DNA of 64,000 bases from assembly GCA_017410165.1 (NCBI GenBank), contig JAFQRH010000017.1:1-64000 (forward strand), read 5' to 3'. A program made the position numbers and the translations under genes. The stretch is from Alistipes sp. Lineage in GTDB: Bacteria; Bacteroidota; Bacteroidia; Bacteroidales; Rikenellaceae. Position 1 is the first letter of the stretch; every line of letters starts with the position of its first letter. The notes under the pieces were generated by a model. The model made no database searches. It worked only from the letters and a program-made list of their open reading frames with translations, and was not told where the DNA came from. Of the stretch, positions 17,258 to 26,643 are shown piece after piece.

Positions 17258-17851
17258 TTATTTTTCAATACTCTTTATCACCTTACAACGATTTCCGGCT
17301 GCAATACAATTATCCGGAATATCCTTGGTCACGACCGATCCGGCACACACCAACGACCACTTGCCAATATGTACGCCCGGTACGACCACCGACCCTGCTC
17401 CGATTTGCGTTCCTTCGCCAACGGTTACATTGCCACACAATGTTGCGTTGGGCGAGATGTGCGCAAAATCACCAATCACACATTCGTGATCGACCGTTGC
17501 TCCGGTGTTAATAATGCAATGGCGACCAATTCGCGCCTCCGATTGCACAATTGCTCCGTGCATTACGACCGTTCCCTCGCCAACCGCTGCACGAGGTGAT
17601 ACAACTGCCGAAGGATGGACTGCCACCCCAAACTCGCCACCTATTCGTTCGGCAATACGCTTACGGATCTCGTTATTACCAATACTGATAATCAACTTGT
17701 TGCCTTCACGAGCAACAAAACTACTTACCGGGTATCCCAACAGCGATGTAACCGATTCGTTATCGTCAAACAAGCCCTCTATCTGCTCGCCACACGCCTC
17801 CAATATCTCAATTATAACCTTTGCGTGTCCGCTTGCTCCGTAAAGATACAT
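17258..17851 (-). CDS. Sugar O/N-acyltransferase, NeuD/PglD family
   Basis: 197 residues. The N-terminal Rossmann-like domain (MYLYGASGHAKVIIEIL) and C-terminal left-handed beta-helix built of hexapeptide repeats (from about 90) match PglD. The catalytic His is in ATVDHECVIGDFAHISP. PglD acetylates UDP-4-amino sugars with acetyl-CoA. Here the ACP, reductase and KAS III right after it suggest an ACP-bound acyl donor may be used instead. This is inference; an ordinary acetyl-CoA enzyme cannot be excluded. Confidence 0.88.
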   Translation of the reverse strand: MYLYGASGHAKVIIEILEACGEQIEGLFDDNESVTSLLGYPVSSFVAREGNKLIISIGNNEIRKRIAERIGGEFGVAVHPSAVVSPRAAVGEGTVVMHGAIVQSEARIGRHCIINTGATVDHECVIGDFAHISPNATLCGNVTVGEGTQIGAGSVVVPGVHIGKWSLVCAGSVVTKDIPDNCIAAGNRCKVIKSIEK

Positions 17852-17856
17852 ACGCT

Positions 17857-18465
17857 CTAATTATTTCCGTTAAAAGGTTCCATCGTGGCAGACGTAGCCG
17901 AAGATATATCCGACCGACAAAGCACCTTTTTGATTGTTATAAATATTATCTGCAAATCTGTTTTCAGCGATACATTATCGACATACCACACATCCAAGCG
18001 AAATTTTTCGCCCCACGATATAGCATTACGACCGTGACACTGCGCCCAACCCGTGATACCCGGACGGACATCGTGACGACGCGCCTGCTCGGCACTATAT
18101 AACGGCAGATACTTAACCAACAGCGGGCGCGGACCGATAAGCGACATATCGCCCTTCAAGACGTTGATTAGTTGCGGCAACTCGTCAATTGACGTCGAGC
18201 GCACAAAACGACCAACGCGAGTCAGGCGTTCGGCATCGGGCAACAACTCTCCGTCAGCACCTCGCTCGTCGGTCATAGTCTTATACTTTATGATTTTGAA
18301 CACCTTACCGTGCAATCCCGGACGCTCCTGCAAAAAGAATGCTCCTGCACCCTTATTTGCAAAGTGCAACCAAATAGTCACAACTATCAAAACGGGGCTG
18401 AGGCAGATCAACGCCACGAGCGCAATCCAAAAATCAAAAAACCGCTTAAAAAAGTGTCGATACAT
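17857..18465 (-). CDS. Initiating sugar phosphoglycosyl transferase (PglC-like)
   Basis: 202 residues from MYRHFFKRFFDFW, the start typical of small monotopic phosphoglycosyl transferases; a longer frame overlaps the gene before it. One N-terminal re-entrant helix (residues about 8-32), KYKTM, the catalytic Asp-Glu pair in STSIDELPQL, and GPRPLL...RPGITGWAQ are visible. It moves a sugar-1-phosphate from a UDP-sugar to undecaprenyl phosphate at the inner membrane, the first membrane step of repeat-unit assembly. It is flanked by a GT4 and a PglD-like gene. Confidence 0.93.
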   Translation of the reverse strand: MYRHFFKRFFDFWIALVALICLSPVLIVVTIWLHFANKGAGAFFLQERPGLHGKVFKIIKYKTMTDERGADGELLPDAERLTRVGRFVRSTSIDELPQLINVLKGDMSLIGPRPLLVKYLPLYSAEQARRHDVRPGITGWAQCHGRNAISWGEKFRLDVWYVDNVSLKTDLQIIFITIKKVLCRSDISSATSATMEPFNGNN

Positions 18466-18469
18466 AATC

Positions 18470-19597
18470 CTACAAACCGTTATACATTTCAACCATCGCC
18501 CGCCACAACTCTCGTTGGTCAAAACGCGAGGCGACCATTTCACGTGCGACGGATGCCATTTGGGCAGTATGTTCTCTATCCGATACCATATCTTTCATTG
18601 CACAATACAAAGCATCGGCACTCTTTTTAGGAATTATCACACCATTTACGCCCGGCTCCACCACCTCGTCACTGCCATTGATATCGGTAACTATAACCGG
18701 CAAGTCCATCGCTCCGGCTTGTAGAATCACATTCGGGAAGCCCTCGCGATACGATGGCAAAATCAACACATCAGATGCTACCAAGTATGGACGAACATCC
18801 GACTGGTAACCTTCGAAAACAATCTTCTCGCTCTGTTCGATACGTTCCTTGGTTTGTGCCGGTACGGGATCCACTTCATCCTCAAATCGACCGACCAAAC
18901 GCAAACGCACATCTGCCCTCTCTTGCGACAATCGGTCGAACGCCTCAACAAGTTCGTTTATACCCTTATCGCGCACCATACGACCAATAAACACGAATGT
19001 AAAATCGGTGTTCTCGCCACGCACATCCGCCGCTTTGTCCATCACCTCCTCCGTGCGATCAAACCACGTGAGATCGATGCCATTGATATTACCGTTCAAT
19101 ATCTTTTGCATCGGTTTGCGTGTAATGCGCTCGCGCAGCAGAGTCGCCTTGACGCCATCGCCCTCCGGAATAACCTTTGTAGCGCACAAGCAGGTGATAC
19201 GCTCCATCGTTTTGAGAATAAATCGCAGAATGCCGTGCGTAGTTTCAAATCTCAAACCCGTAACCAAATATATTCTATGTGGCACACCGCACAGCATGGC
19301 GGCAACCATACCGAGCAGACTCGCTTTCGGCGTATTTGAGTGAACGATATCCGGACGCTCGCGGCGAAACAATTTTATCATTGCCCACAGCGATTTACAA
19401 TCTGCCCACAACGAGATTTCGCGATGCATAGGCAGATTTACCGTACGCACACCTTCGCGCTCTGCCACTTGTTGTAGCACTCCAGTATCAGACGCGACAC
19501 CTACCACCTCGAAGTATTGTGAAAGGTGTCGCAGCTGTCCTTTCAGCAAACCATTGAGCGATATATCGGCAGTAGTTAATCGAAGAAGTTTTAGCAT
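18470..19597 (-). CDS. Glycosyltransferase family 4 (PglA-like)
   Basis: 375 residues, GT-B fold. The C-terminal half shows FIGRMVRDKGINELVEAF (about 215-232), a typical GT4 nucleotide-binding start, and LILPSYREGFPNVILQAGAMDLPVI with the EGFPN motif. The N-terminal half has HSNTPKASLLG. This pattern is that of PglA/WbpT-like enzymes adding an N-acetylhexosamine to the first undecaprenyl-linked sugar. It ends 4 bases before the sugar transferase start and is thus co-transcribed. Confidence 0.9.
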   Translation of the reverse strand: MLKLLRLTTADISLNGLLKGQLRHLSQYFEVVGVASDTGVLQQVAEREGVRTVNLPMHREISLWADCKSLWAMIKLFRRERPDIVHSNTPKASLLGMVAAMLCGVPHRIYLVTGLRFETTHGILRFILKTMERITCLCATKVIPEGDGVKATLLRERITRKPMQKILNGNINGIDLTWFDRTEEVMDKAADVRGENTDFTFVFIGRMVRDKGINELVEAFDRLSQERADVRLRLVGRFEDEVDPVPAQTKERIEQSEKIVFEGYQSDVRPYLVASDVLILPSYREGFPNVILQAGAMDLPVIVTDINGSDEVVEPGVNGVIIPKKSADALYCAMKDMVSDREHTAQMASVAREMVASRFDQRELWRAMVEMYNGL

Positions 19598-19600
19598 AAA

Positions 19601-20595
19601 CTATATATGCAAGTATTGTTTAATATACCGTTTTGCATCTGACACAGAACGTATTTTTCTAAATATTTTCTTTAAAACTATCCAATGTAGACGCAATTCT
19701 TTTTTTATTTCACAACAAAACATGGCCACATAAGAGTATGTTTCAACTTTTGCCCCCAAAGTTGCTTTTTCTAAATCTACATACCCATACTTTTGTCTCA
19801 CATAAGCTCGAATACAATCATTCAATCTTCGCTCTACTCTTTTAACACTATATATATTATCTACTTTGTTGTTTATGTTTATCACCTCTCTTAATCTAAC
19901 ATTCATTGTAAATTGTCGTTGCCATGGACAAAATGTAAACATACCCTTTTTAAGGACAGAGTATTTTCCGCCCCTATTTATAGCCCAAAAAATTGTAGAG
20001 AAATAAACTTCCTCTCTTGCATATGCCATATCCATCGTTCTATAATCATAATAGCGCATTATCACATCTGCTATTCTTTCATATAGTTGTTTACGATAAA
20101 AAGTGCCTTCTACTTGAGAACCTACAATTTTTGTTGTATCCAGACTCGACATCATTAACTTTAATGACTCGTCTACTTGCGCTTGTCTTCCTGCTTTCCA
20201 TTTTACATTGCAATCCACGTCATTATAGTCCAACCCACAATCATACTTTGAAATATAATCATATAGTCCTGGTCTTATGAATAGCTCATTACTTGCGCAC
20301 ATACAGAAATATTCAAAATCTACTATATTCTTGACAAAATTAAAATTCTCAATGTGCGCCTGAATTATATCATAATTCCCGTACGAACACGATTGGGGTT
20401 AATATACACATTTTTATATTGGGTAATCAGCTGCTCAAATTCGGATAATGACAAATCGCTATTTTTGTCTTCATATCCAAGACTTAAATGCAGAACCACT
20501 CCTGCATCTTTATTAAGAGACTGTATATTAATAATTTGATCTACAACGACCTCTAGTCTCTCATGGACTGGAATAGAAAAAAGAAGTTTTAACAT
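19601..20595 (-). pseudogene. Frameshifted putative glycosyltransferase
   Basis: Two frames read as one broken gene. The first starts at MLKLLFSIPVHERLEV (20595) and runs to about 20378. The second frame continues from there: an AT-rich overlap translates as NYDIIQAHIENFNFVKNIVDF and joins CASNELFIRPGLYDYI through to the stop at 19601. One base appears lost, or two gained, near the CCC at 20378-20380. The whole product would be about 330 residues. It resembles a GT-A enzyme, possibly Core-2/I-branching type, but I am unsure of the family. It may be inactive, phase-variable, or a sequencing error. Confidence 0.7.
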
Positions 20596-20605
20596 AGTTA
20601 CCGTT

Positions 20606-21499
20606 TTACCGTCTTGTTTTATATCGAACATATAGGTTGAGTAAAATACCAAATGGTATAGCCAGCACAACCAACGTCTTATTCGATGCCTCCGCTATAA
20701 ATCTTTTATTCTTCGAGAAAATTGCGCTGGAAACATAGTGTATTGCATATCTAAATCTGTCACGAATATCCGGAAATATAGACATCAAAACATTTCTCTC
20801 GTGGGCAAATCCTCGTGGATTACGACGATATTGCTGAAACATATTCAACGTAGATCCGTCATTCATATATTCAACAACGCAATATACATCATTCGAGCAC
20901 AGCAAATCATACTTTTGGTCAATCTGCTGATATACATAGTTTAACGGAGTAAACTTTTCTCCTTCAAAAGTAGGATATGGCATATATTGCGTAACAACAT
21001 CCGTACGATAAACATATTTTTTATCACACACTACTCCATATTTACGCTTCAAATCATACGACTTACACTCGTGCAATCCCTCTGGAAACTGCGTGCCGAC
21101 TACACGGCCATCAGCATATACGTCCAAACCTATCATACCCGCATATCGTTCGCTACCATACTTGCGCCAACGGTTGATAATAAGTTCGACTCCGTTATCA
21201 GCCATCCAATCATCCGAATCTATACACACATTAAGTTCGGTATCAATATGTTTATATGCCTCTGTATGACCAGTATGCATACCTCCGTTCTCTTTATAAT
21301 AGTACTCGATTGGCACAATGCCTTCCTCAATCCATCCTTGCACCAAATCCTTTGTATTATCCGTCGAGCCATCATCAACAACAATCCATTTAAAATCCTT
21401 ACAGGTCTGACGTTTGAGGGCTTCATACCCCTTATGTAATGTATATGCTCGATTATACGTTGTTGTAAAAACGGTTAATGTTGGTTTTGACATATTCAA
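20606..21499 (-). CDS. Glycosyltransferase family 2
   Basis: 297 residues, GT-A fold. TVFTTTYNRAYTLHKGYEAL near the start, VVDDGSTDNT (nucleotide binding) and NVCIDSDDWMADN with the DxD-type metal site are clear. The last 25 residues are hydrophobic/basic and may contact the membrane. It transfers one sugar of the repeat unit; the donor cannot be told. It starts 3 bases after the deacetylase gene ends; an alternative ATG is two codons downstream. Confidence 0.9.
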   Translation of the reverse strand: MNMSKPTLTVFTTTYNRAYTLHKGYEALKRQTCKDFKWIVVDDGSTDNTKDLVQGWIEEGIVPIEYYYKENGGMHTGHTEAYKHIDTELNVCIDSDDWMADNGVELIINRWRKYGSERYAGMIGLDVYADGRVVGTQFPEGLHECKSYDLKRKYGVVCDKKYVYRTDVVTQYMPYPTFEGEKFTPLNYVYQQIDQKYDLLCSNDVYCVVEYMNDGSTLNMFQQYRRNPRGFAHERNVLMSIFPDIRDRFRYAIHYVSSAIFSKNKRFIAEASNKTLVVLAIPFGILLNLYVRYKTRR

Positions 21500-21501
21500 G
21501 A

Positions 21502-22482
21502 TTATCTATTTATTAAATTACTAAATTCACTCATTGTATAAGACTGCATCCCATAATTTTTATGACAATCGGCATAAAAAGCCAATATCTTTTCCAGATT
21601 ATTGAGATTTTGTTCCATATCAGAACCGAAATTATGCGGATGCCACCACAAATGGTACAATTCCTTGTTGCGTGCAGCATAAAGGATTTCGTTTTTTATA
21701 CGACGTACTTTTAACGGTTCAAACGTGCCCAGTTTCGCGTTATATGGTCGCAAAAAACGACTTGCCGGCACATTTGCGGGCTCTCTGCCCTCAAGCATAT
21801 TATAGTTTACAGATGTCGAACCAGCGATGTTCAGATAACTATCTACGAATCGCGCAAAACGCTGAAATAGTTGCACAAACGCATTTGACGAACGAGCGTA
21901 GAATCGTCGGGCATTGCCTCGATATGTCGTAATACCATATTGTTTGCAAATATCGAGATAGTTGTCCGCAACATTATTTCGCGGGAAAACAATACTCTTT
22001 GGAGCTTTAATACCAAAAAGTTCAGCCGCCACAAGTGCAGCTTTAATATCTGCCTCAAAATCCTCTGCGGTTTGTCCGTCTGCCCAACAATTATAGTGCG
22101 AAAATGTATGTGTTGCCAACTCGATATTTGGATGTTTTTGCAGTTGGTCAATTATATCCGATGCAAAATACAAATCTGCATATCGGTCATCAATATTTGC
22201 GATATAATCATCCTCGAAAGGAGATAGGAAGCGACGTGTATATTTAGGAAGGCGACAAGGCAAATTTTTCAATGCCTGCGTCTTATCCTTAAAAAACAAC
22301 AGCCCCACCACGGCGAACGTTGCGTGCACATCATACTTATCAAATAGTGCCAACATCCGCTCTATAACCTCACGTACTTGCTTTACATTCGTTTGTCCAT
22401 ACCCCTCCGGAGTGCAAATATCTTTCACACCCCACATCATCTCAAAATCAAGCGAAATTATAAAACTGCCGTGAGATATCAT
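21502..22482 (-). CDS. Polysaccharide deacetylase family protein
   Basis: 326 residues from MISHGSFIISLDFEMMWG (an upstream ATG would overlap the preceding gene by 20 bases). NodB-like fold: the Asp of SLDFEMMWG, the H-x3-H-type metal motif in ELATHTFSHYNC, and a C-terminal LWWHPHNFGSDM. It would remove an N- or O-acyl group from a sugar, or act on a lipid-linked intermediate. No signal peptide is seen, so it is probably cytoplasmic. That favours a substrate built during assembly. Confidence 0.85.
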   Translation of the reverse strand: MISHGSFIISLDFEMMWGVKDICTPEGYGQTNVKQVREVIERMLALFDKYDVHATFAVVGLLFFKDKTQALKNLPCRLPKYTRRFLSPFEDDYIANIDDRYADLYFASDIIDQLQKHPNIELATHTFSHYNCWADGQTAEDFEADIKAALVAAELFGIKAPKSIVFPRNNVADNYLDICKQYGITTYRGNARRFYARSSNAFVQLFQRFARFVDSYLNIAGSTSVNYNMLEGREPANVPASRFLRPYNAKLGTFEPLKVRRIKNEILYAARNKELYHLWWHPHNFGSDMEQNLNNLEKILAFYADCHKNYGMQSYTMSEFSNLINR

Positions 22483-22483
22483 A

Positions 22484-23467
22484 CTACCACAATGTTTCTC
22501 CATCTGAATCCGCTAGTGTTACCAACGCAAATTGTCTATTATCAATATCACTTTTTCGATCTTTATAGTGCATTTTGCCAATAATCGGACGCGGACGTCC
22601 AATAGATTTCATATATGCACGCTCCAATTGTTTGTCGATATTTGCATGAGAAGATCCGCAGATTAATATTGCAAGCCACATTTTACGCATAATCTTTTTT
22701 ATGGCCTGTAAGATTGCTGATAACTCGTGTTTCTGTTGCAAGTTGCATCTAAAATCAACCAACACAACCGCCGTAATACCCTTTTTAACAATTGTTCGCA
22801 ATACAAAATAGTTATCCGAGTTTGCATCTTTGTATATTGCATATTCGTGCAATTTATTCGAGAATCTCCATCGCATATACTCATTGTCACGACACGGCTC
22901 CCAAAGTTCCTCATTATACGGATGCTCTGCCCACTCTACCTCATCGGCTACACATCGCACGAAATATGTTTCACCAACTACAATCATATTTGGAAATTTA
23001 CATACAGGCACAACACCTCTGCAAACAGATGTCGGCACCCCCCAAACATTGAAAATTCCGACATACTTACGAATTTCTCCCATCCATTTACTACCAAGTG
23101 CTAAATGCAACTTTAACGCAACCGGGCCAGAACCTGTTGCAAACGTTGATTTATATTGTCGACTATAGTATTGCATAAAATCAAGTCCATAAACCTCCTT
23201 TCGCAAAGATTCATCCACAATCAAATCGAAACTCCAAAAACTGTTTGTTTTTGTTCCCTGATAGAAATAAGACATCGAAGAGTATATAATCTGTCCTCTG
23301 ATACGACTAGCATCATCTATGACCAACGACAGATACTGTTCGTCTTTGTTTTTAGCAAATAAGAATGTGAAATATCTATCAACAAACCCTCTACGTTCAG
23401 GAAATACTCTTTCATTGTATTTTACCAATTGATCAATATCCTCCTGTTTTAAATGCCGAAAATCCAT
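22484..23467 (-). CDS. GNAT-like acyltransferase, polysaccharide locus
   Basis: 327 residues. The N-terminal 130 residues look like an acetyltransferase of the GNAT fold (FRHLKQEDIDQLVKYNERVFP, then WSFDLIVDESLRKEVYGL), followed by a second, poorly conserved half of similar design. Proteins with this layout are common in Bacteroidetes capsule loci and are thought to acylate sugars. The acyl donor and acceptor cannot be read. The stop overlaps the alternative upstream start of the deacetylase. It is AT-rich compared with the flanking chromosome. Confidence 0.65.
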   Translation of the reverse strand: MDFRHLKQEDIDQLVKYNERVFPERRGFVDRYFTFLFAKNKDEQYLSLVIDDASRIRGQIIYSSMSYFYQGTKTNSFWSFDLIVDESLRKEVYGLDFMQYYSRQYKSTFATGSGPVALKLHLALGSKWMGEIRKYVGIFNVWGVPTSVCRGVVPVCKFPNMIVVGETYFVRCVADEVEWAEHPYNEELWEPCRDNEYMRWRFSNKLHEYAIYKDANSDNYFVLRTIVKKGITAVVLVDFRCNLQQKHELSAILQAIKKIMRKMWLAILICGSSHANIDKQLERAYMKSIGRPRPIIGKMHYKDRKSDIDNRQFALVTLADSDGETLW

Positions 23468-23480
23468 AATATTAATAATA

Positions 23481-24569
23481 CTAATAGTAAATAAACACCA
23501 TAAATAGTGTAAATGCCAAGTGACCTAAGGCAACAACACCGACTGTTCGATATTGATTTGGCGATAGCCGTTCATTCAAAAACGGATATATCAACACAAT
23601 TGGCAATAATTGCCACGAAAGATACGCGATACGATTTGTGTAACTTGCATGCATACACAACATCCACACACTATTTGCTAACAGATAGAGATTATACAAA
23701 AAGTTATATTTCTCTGATTTTAGACCTCGCTTAAATATCCAATACCAACCCAACAGAACCGGAACTGCACTATATATAACAAAATCCAAACGAAATCCCG
23801 TTAGATAAACACCCTCTTCACTCTGGTCAGCAATTAAATACTGAGCGCCATGCTCATCGGTAAATCCGGCAAATAATTCTTGGAAAAATGTAATATGCAA
23901 CGCCGCCAACAACAATGACACGCACCATAACCATAAATAGTATTTCGGTTTCTTTACCAACGACACTATTATATACGCAGCCACAAGCAACTGCATCGAG
24001 TGATGAAAGCCGTAAGATAGGGCAACAAACAGATATGAAACCCATTTTTTATCACGGTAGGCAAGCGCCACCAAAAATAGTGATGCCGCTGCGCCTGCCT
24101 TAATTCCATTTACACCGGCTGCAAACGTCGAAAATGCAGCCAGATAAACTAACATTGCAAACAATGTATCTTGCGGGAACATTTTGCGGCAAGCGACGTA
24201 TATTCCCCCGAAATATATCGCAGCAATTACGGTAAACCATATTGTTTGATCTAATCCTGCCGACGCCATCCATAAAAGCAAATTATCAAACAATTTATTA
24301 TCAACAGACCAATCAAAAGCAAATGGTTCATCCTCATGAAACTGATATGATCTACTATATCCTACCATATCAGCAAACAAATCACTTACCGGGCGAAAAC
24401 CGATAAATAACACCAAACCGACAGCCAATAAAGCTGCAAAAGTATTGCTTGATGGCTGCGGATGCAGCAGTCTCGACCAAGAGTATTGATTGTATTGCAG
24501 ATATTGATACAATGTCAATATTGTAATTACAAACAGATATATGTATTCATAATATACAGCAGGAATCAT
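23481..24569 (-). CDS. EpsG family polysaccharide polymerase (Wzy-like)
   Basis: 362 residues with about ten hydrophobic segments. The early motif FIGFRPVSDLFADMVGYSRSYQ corresponds to the conserved R..D..Y region of EpsG-like polymerases, and the protein ends with paired helices. It would join lipid-linked repeat units in the periplasm as the Wzy of this Wzx/Wzy-type locus. The start codon overlaps the stop of the pyruvyltransferase gene by 4 bases (ATGA), showing translational coupling. Confidence 0.85.
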   Translation of the reverse strand: MIPAVYYEYIYLFVITILTLYQYLQYNQYSWSRLLHPQPSSNTFAALLAVGLVLFIGFRPVSDLFADMVGYSRSYQFHEDEPFAFDWSVDNKLFDNLLLWMASAGLDQTIWFTVIAAIYFGGIYVACRKMFPQDTLFAMLVYLAAFSTFAAGVNGIKAGAAASLFLVALAYRDKKWVSYLFVALSYGFHHSMQLLVAAYIIVSLVKKPKYYLWLWCVSLLLAALHITFFQELFAGFTDEHGAQYLIADQSEEGVYLTGFRLDFVIYSAVPVLLGWYWIFKRGLKSEKYNFLYNLYLLANSVWMLCMHASYTNRIAYLSWQLLPIVLIYPFLNERLSPNQYRTVGVVALGHLAFTLFMVFIYY

Positions 24570-25681
24570 ATTTCGGGAATATTCGTAGTTATAAATTGTA
24601 TAGCACGATTTTGTGCTGCAATTATCGTCTCACCAACTGAATTATAATCAATGGGTTTTGCCATTTTTTCTCGCTCTACATCCTCTACTGCAACCAAACG
24701 CCCCATCAAATCGAACATCGATAGCAGCGACTCAAATCTTGCATTACCTCTTGCGGAATTTCCAATCGTCAGAAACTGTTTTTTGAATATTATGGAGAAC
24801 ACCGTACCGTGAAACGAGTCGGTTACAACACACTCCGCGTTAGCAATGCCGGCAAGCCAACTCTCTACGGATGGATACTCCTTGCGAGTCATCCTACCCA
24901 AATATTTGACATCCAACGATAATTTACGAGCCAATCGCTCTACGGCCGCAACCTTTTCTTTTGTCAAATCAAGCAGATACACCCCTATATAAGGTTTCTC
25001 CTCTTTTCGTTGCCCGGCATCCACCAACTGCAAATAGTCCTCTGCCGTGAGCAACATTGTAGGGTCTGGCACCCATTCCGCATCAACGCCCAAATTTTCA
25101 CGGCACAACGACACTCCTGATTGCTCTCGAACGGATATGCCATCAAATTTTTGAGCAAGTTCTCGCAACAAAGATGTTGTCTGGTGGTCAGATTCCCACT
25201 CATCCACACCAAACGATGCTGCATACGCAACACGTCGCACATCTGCATCTTGCGTAAAGTCAAGATAGAAATTTGACAGATATTGATTGTAACGCGGACG
25301 CCAAACCTGGTCACTTCCAACAACATAAGCGTCGAAATTGTGAGACAGATAAAAATCACGCGTTAGAGGAAGATTCACCTCTTCGATTTGAATATGTTGC
25401 TCTATAAATTGTCGATGGCTCGTAGCATTCTCAATCGCCTTACGATGTTGCAATAGCGGATTTACATATACGATTGCAGGATCGCCCATTAAATATTTTC
25501 GCAACAAACGCTTGCCGCAACTCATCGCCAAACGCCATTGCGGATACGATGCTTTTGGCACCGGCGTATTCAATGTTACCGGCTCGTGGCCAAGTCGTCG
25601 CAAAATCGCTTGCAAAGCATAATTCTGCAATATGCCTCCATAATTATTACAGAGCGGTTGAGTCAATATGGCGATTTTCAT
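24566..25681 (-). CDS. Polysaccharide pyruvyl transferase family protein
   Basis: 371 residues from MKIAILTQPLCNNYGGILQNYAL. A longer frame starts inside the preceding gene, so the internal ATG at 25681, overlapping the stop at 25678, is the likely start. The family motifs YGGILQNYALQ, VGSDQVWRPRYN, SFGVDEW and DSFHGTVFSIIF are all present. Enzymes of this family add a PEP-derived pyruvate ketal to a sugar, giving an acidic group. CsaB-like DUF members also act as glycan-modifying enzymes. Confidence 0.9.
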   Translation of the reverse strand: MKIAILTQPLCNNYGGILQNYALQAILRRLGHEPVTLNTPVPKASYPQWRLAMSCGKRLLRKYLMGDPAIVYVNPLLQHRKAIENATSHRQFIEQHIQIEEVNLPLTRDFYLSHNFDAYVVGSDQVWRPRYNQYLSNFYLDFTQDADVRRVAYAASFGVDEWESDHQTTSLLRELAQKFDGISVREQSGVSLCRENLGVDAEWVPDPTMLLTAEDYLQLVDAGQRKEEKPYIGVYLLDLTKEKVAAVERLARKLSLDVKYLGRMTRKEYPSVESWLAGIANAECVVTDSFHGTVFSIIFKKQFLTIGNSARGNARFESLLSMFDLMGRLVAVEDVEREKMAKPIDYNSVGETIIAAQNRAIQFITTNIPEI

Positions 25682-26643
25682 TGTCTTATTATCAATTTTG
25701 CGAAACCAAAGCAACAAGATGCCAGCCGTGCAAACCATAACATTTTCGCCGAAATAAAATCACAATCGCGCATAAATGGTAATTGTTCTCGCACAATGGA
25801 TTGCAATTTATGCACACTCATCTTGTCCACACTCTTCGCTTGGACTGCATTATACAACAATAGTGTTGCTTCAGCGCCATATCTGGCACGAGCAGTGGTT
25901 AGATATTGTGGATAATCTAGTGCGACATCCTCACAAATCGAACCCCATACTCCCAATGCTGTCATCTTTTTCAAACCGAACGGCTGACCAGAAATGCTTG
26001 TTGGTAATATTCTATAATTATATAGCACTTGCGGTACAAATACCATTTTACCAACATTCTGAATAATTTTCCATATCATTTGGGCATCTTCGCCATACCA
26101 CACTTGCTGATTAAACGAATGGCCGCAAAACAATGAGCGACGAATCAGTTTATTCCACAACATACCTCTCAATTTCGTATGTTGCAGGAAACTTTTTACA
26201 ATTTGTTCCTTAGTCCAGATAATATTTCCAATCGCTATGTTTTCAGATACTACAATATCAGTTTTACTACTCTCGAATCTCGTTGAATGTTCACAAACCA
26301 CAATATCTGCATTCACATCAACTTGTGCGTGCAACATTACACTGACGGCATCTACTTCTATCCAATCATCCGAATCGACAAACAACACGAACTCACCCTT
26401 TGCCTTGTCGAGCAACGTATTTCGCGCCACAGCAACACCGCTGTTCACCTGATGATAGACCTCAACAAACGAATATCGATCGGCATACTCGCGGCAAATC
26501 GCAAGCGAGTCGTCCGTCGAACCGTCATCAACCAACACGACTTGCAACGGTTGATACGTCTGTCTGACAATGCTATCCAAACACTGTCGCAACCATTGCG
26601 AGGCGTTATAGACGGGAACAAGTATAGATACCGTATGTATCAT
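25678..26643 (-). CDS. Glycosyltransferase family 2
   Basis: 321 residues, GT-A fold. SILVPVYNASQWLRQCLDSIVRQTY, VLVDDGSTDDSL and FVLFVDSDDWIE (DxD site) are clear in the first 100 residues, with an ARNTLLDKAKGE acceptor-loop motif. The C-terminal part has a hydrophobic patch that may dock to the membrane. The ATG overlaps the preceding stop (TAATG), so the two genes are coupled. Confidence 0.92.
   Translation of the reverse strand: MIHTVSILVPVYNASQWLRQCLDSIVRQTYQPLQVVLVDDGSTDDSLAICREYADRYSFVEVYHQVNSGVAVARNTLLDKAKGEFVLFVDSDDWIEVDAVSVMLHAQVDVNADIVVCEHSTRFESSKTDIVVSENIAIGNIIWTKEQIVKSFLQHTKLRGMLWNKLIRRSLFCGHSFNQQVWYGEDAQMIWKIIQNVGKMVFVPQVLYNYRILPTSISGQPFGLKKMTALGVWGSICEDVALDYPQYLTTARARYGAEATLLLYNAVQAKSVDKMSVHKLQSIVREQLPFMRDCDFISAKMLWFARLASCCFGFAKLIIRQ

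Noticed and set aside
13970..18465. Complete bacillosamine pathway
   Set aside because: PglC-, PglD- and PglE-like proteins are present, but no 4,6-dehydratase (PglF) is in the window, so I only call a bacillosamine-type sugar possible.
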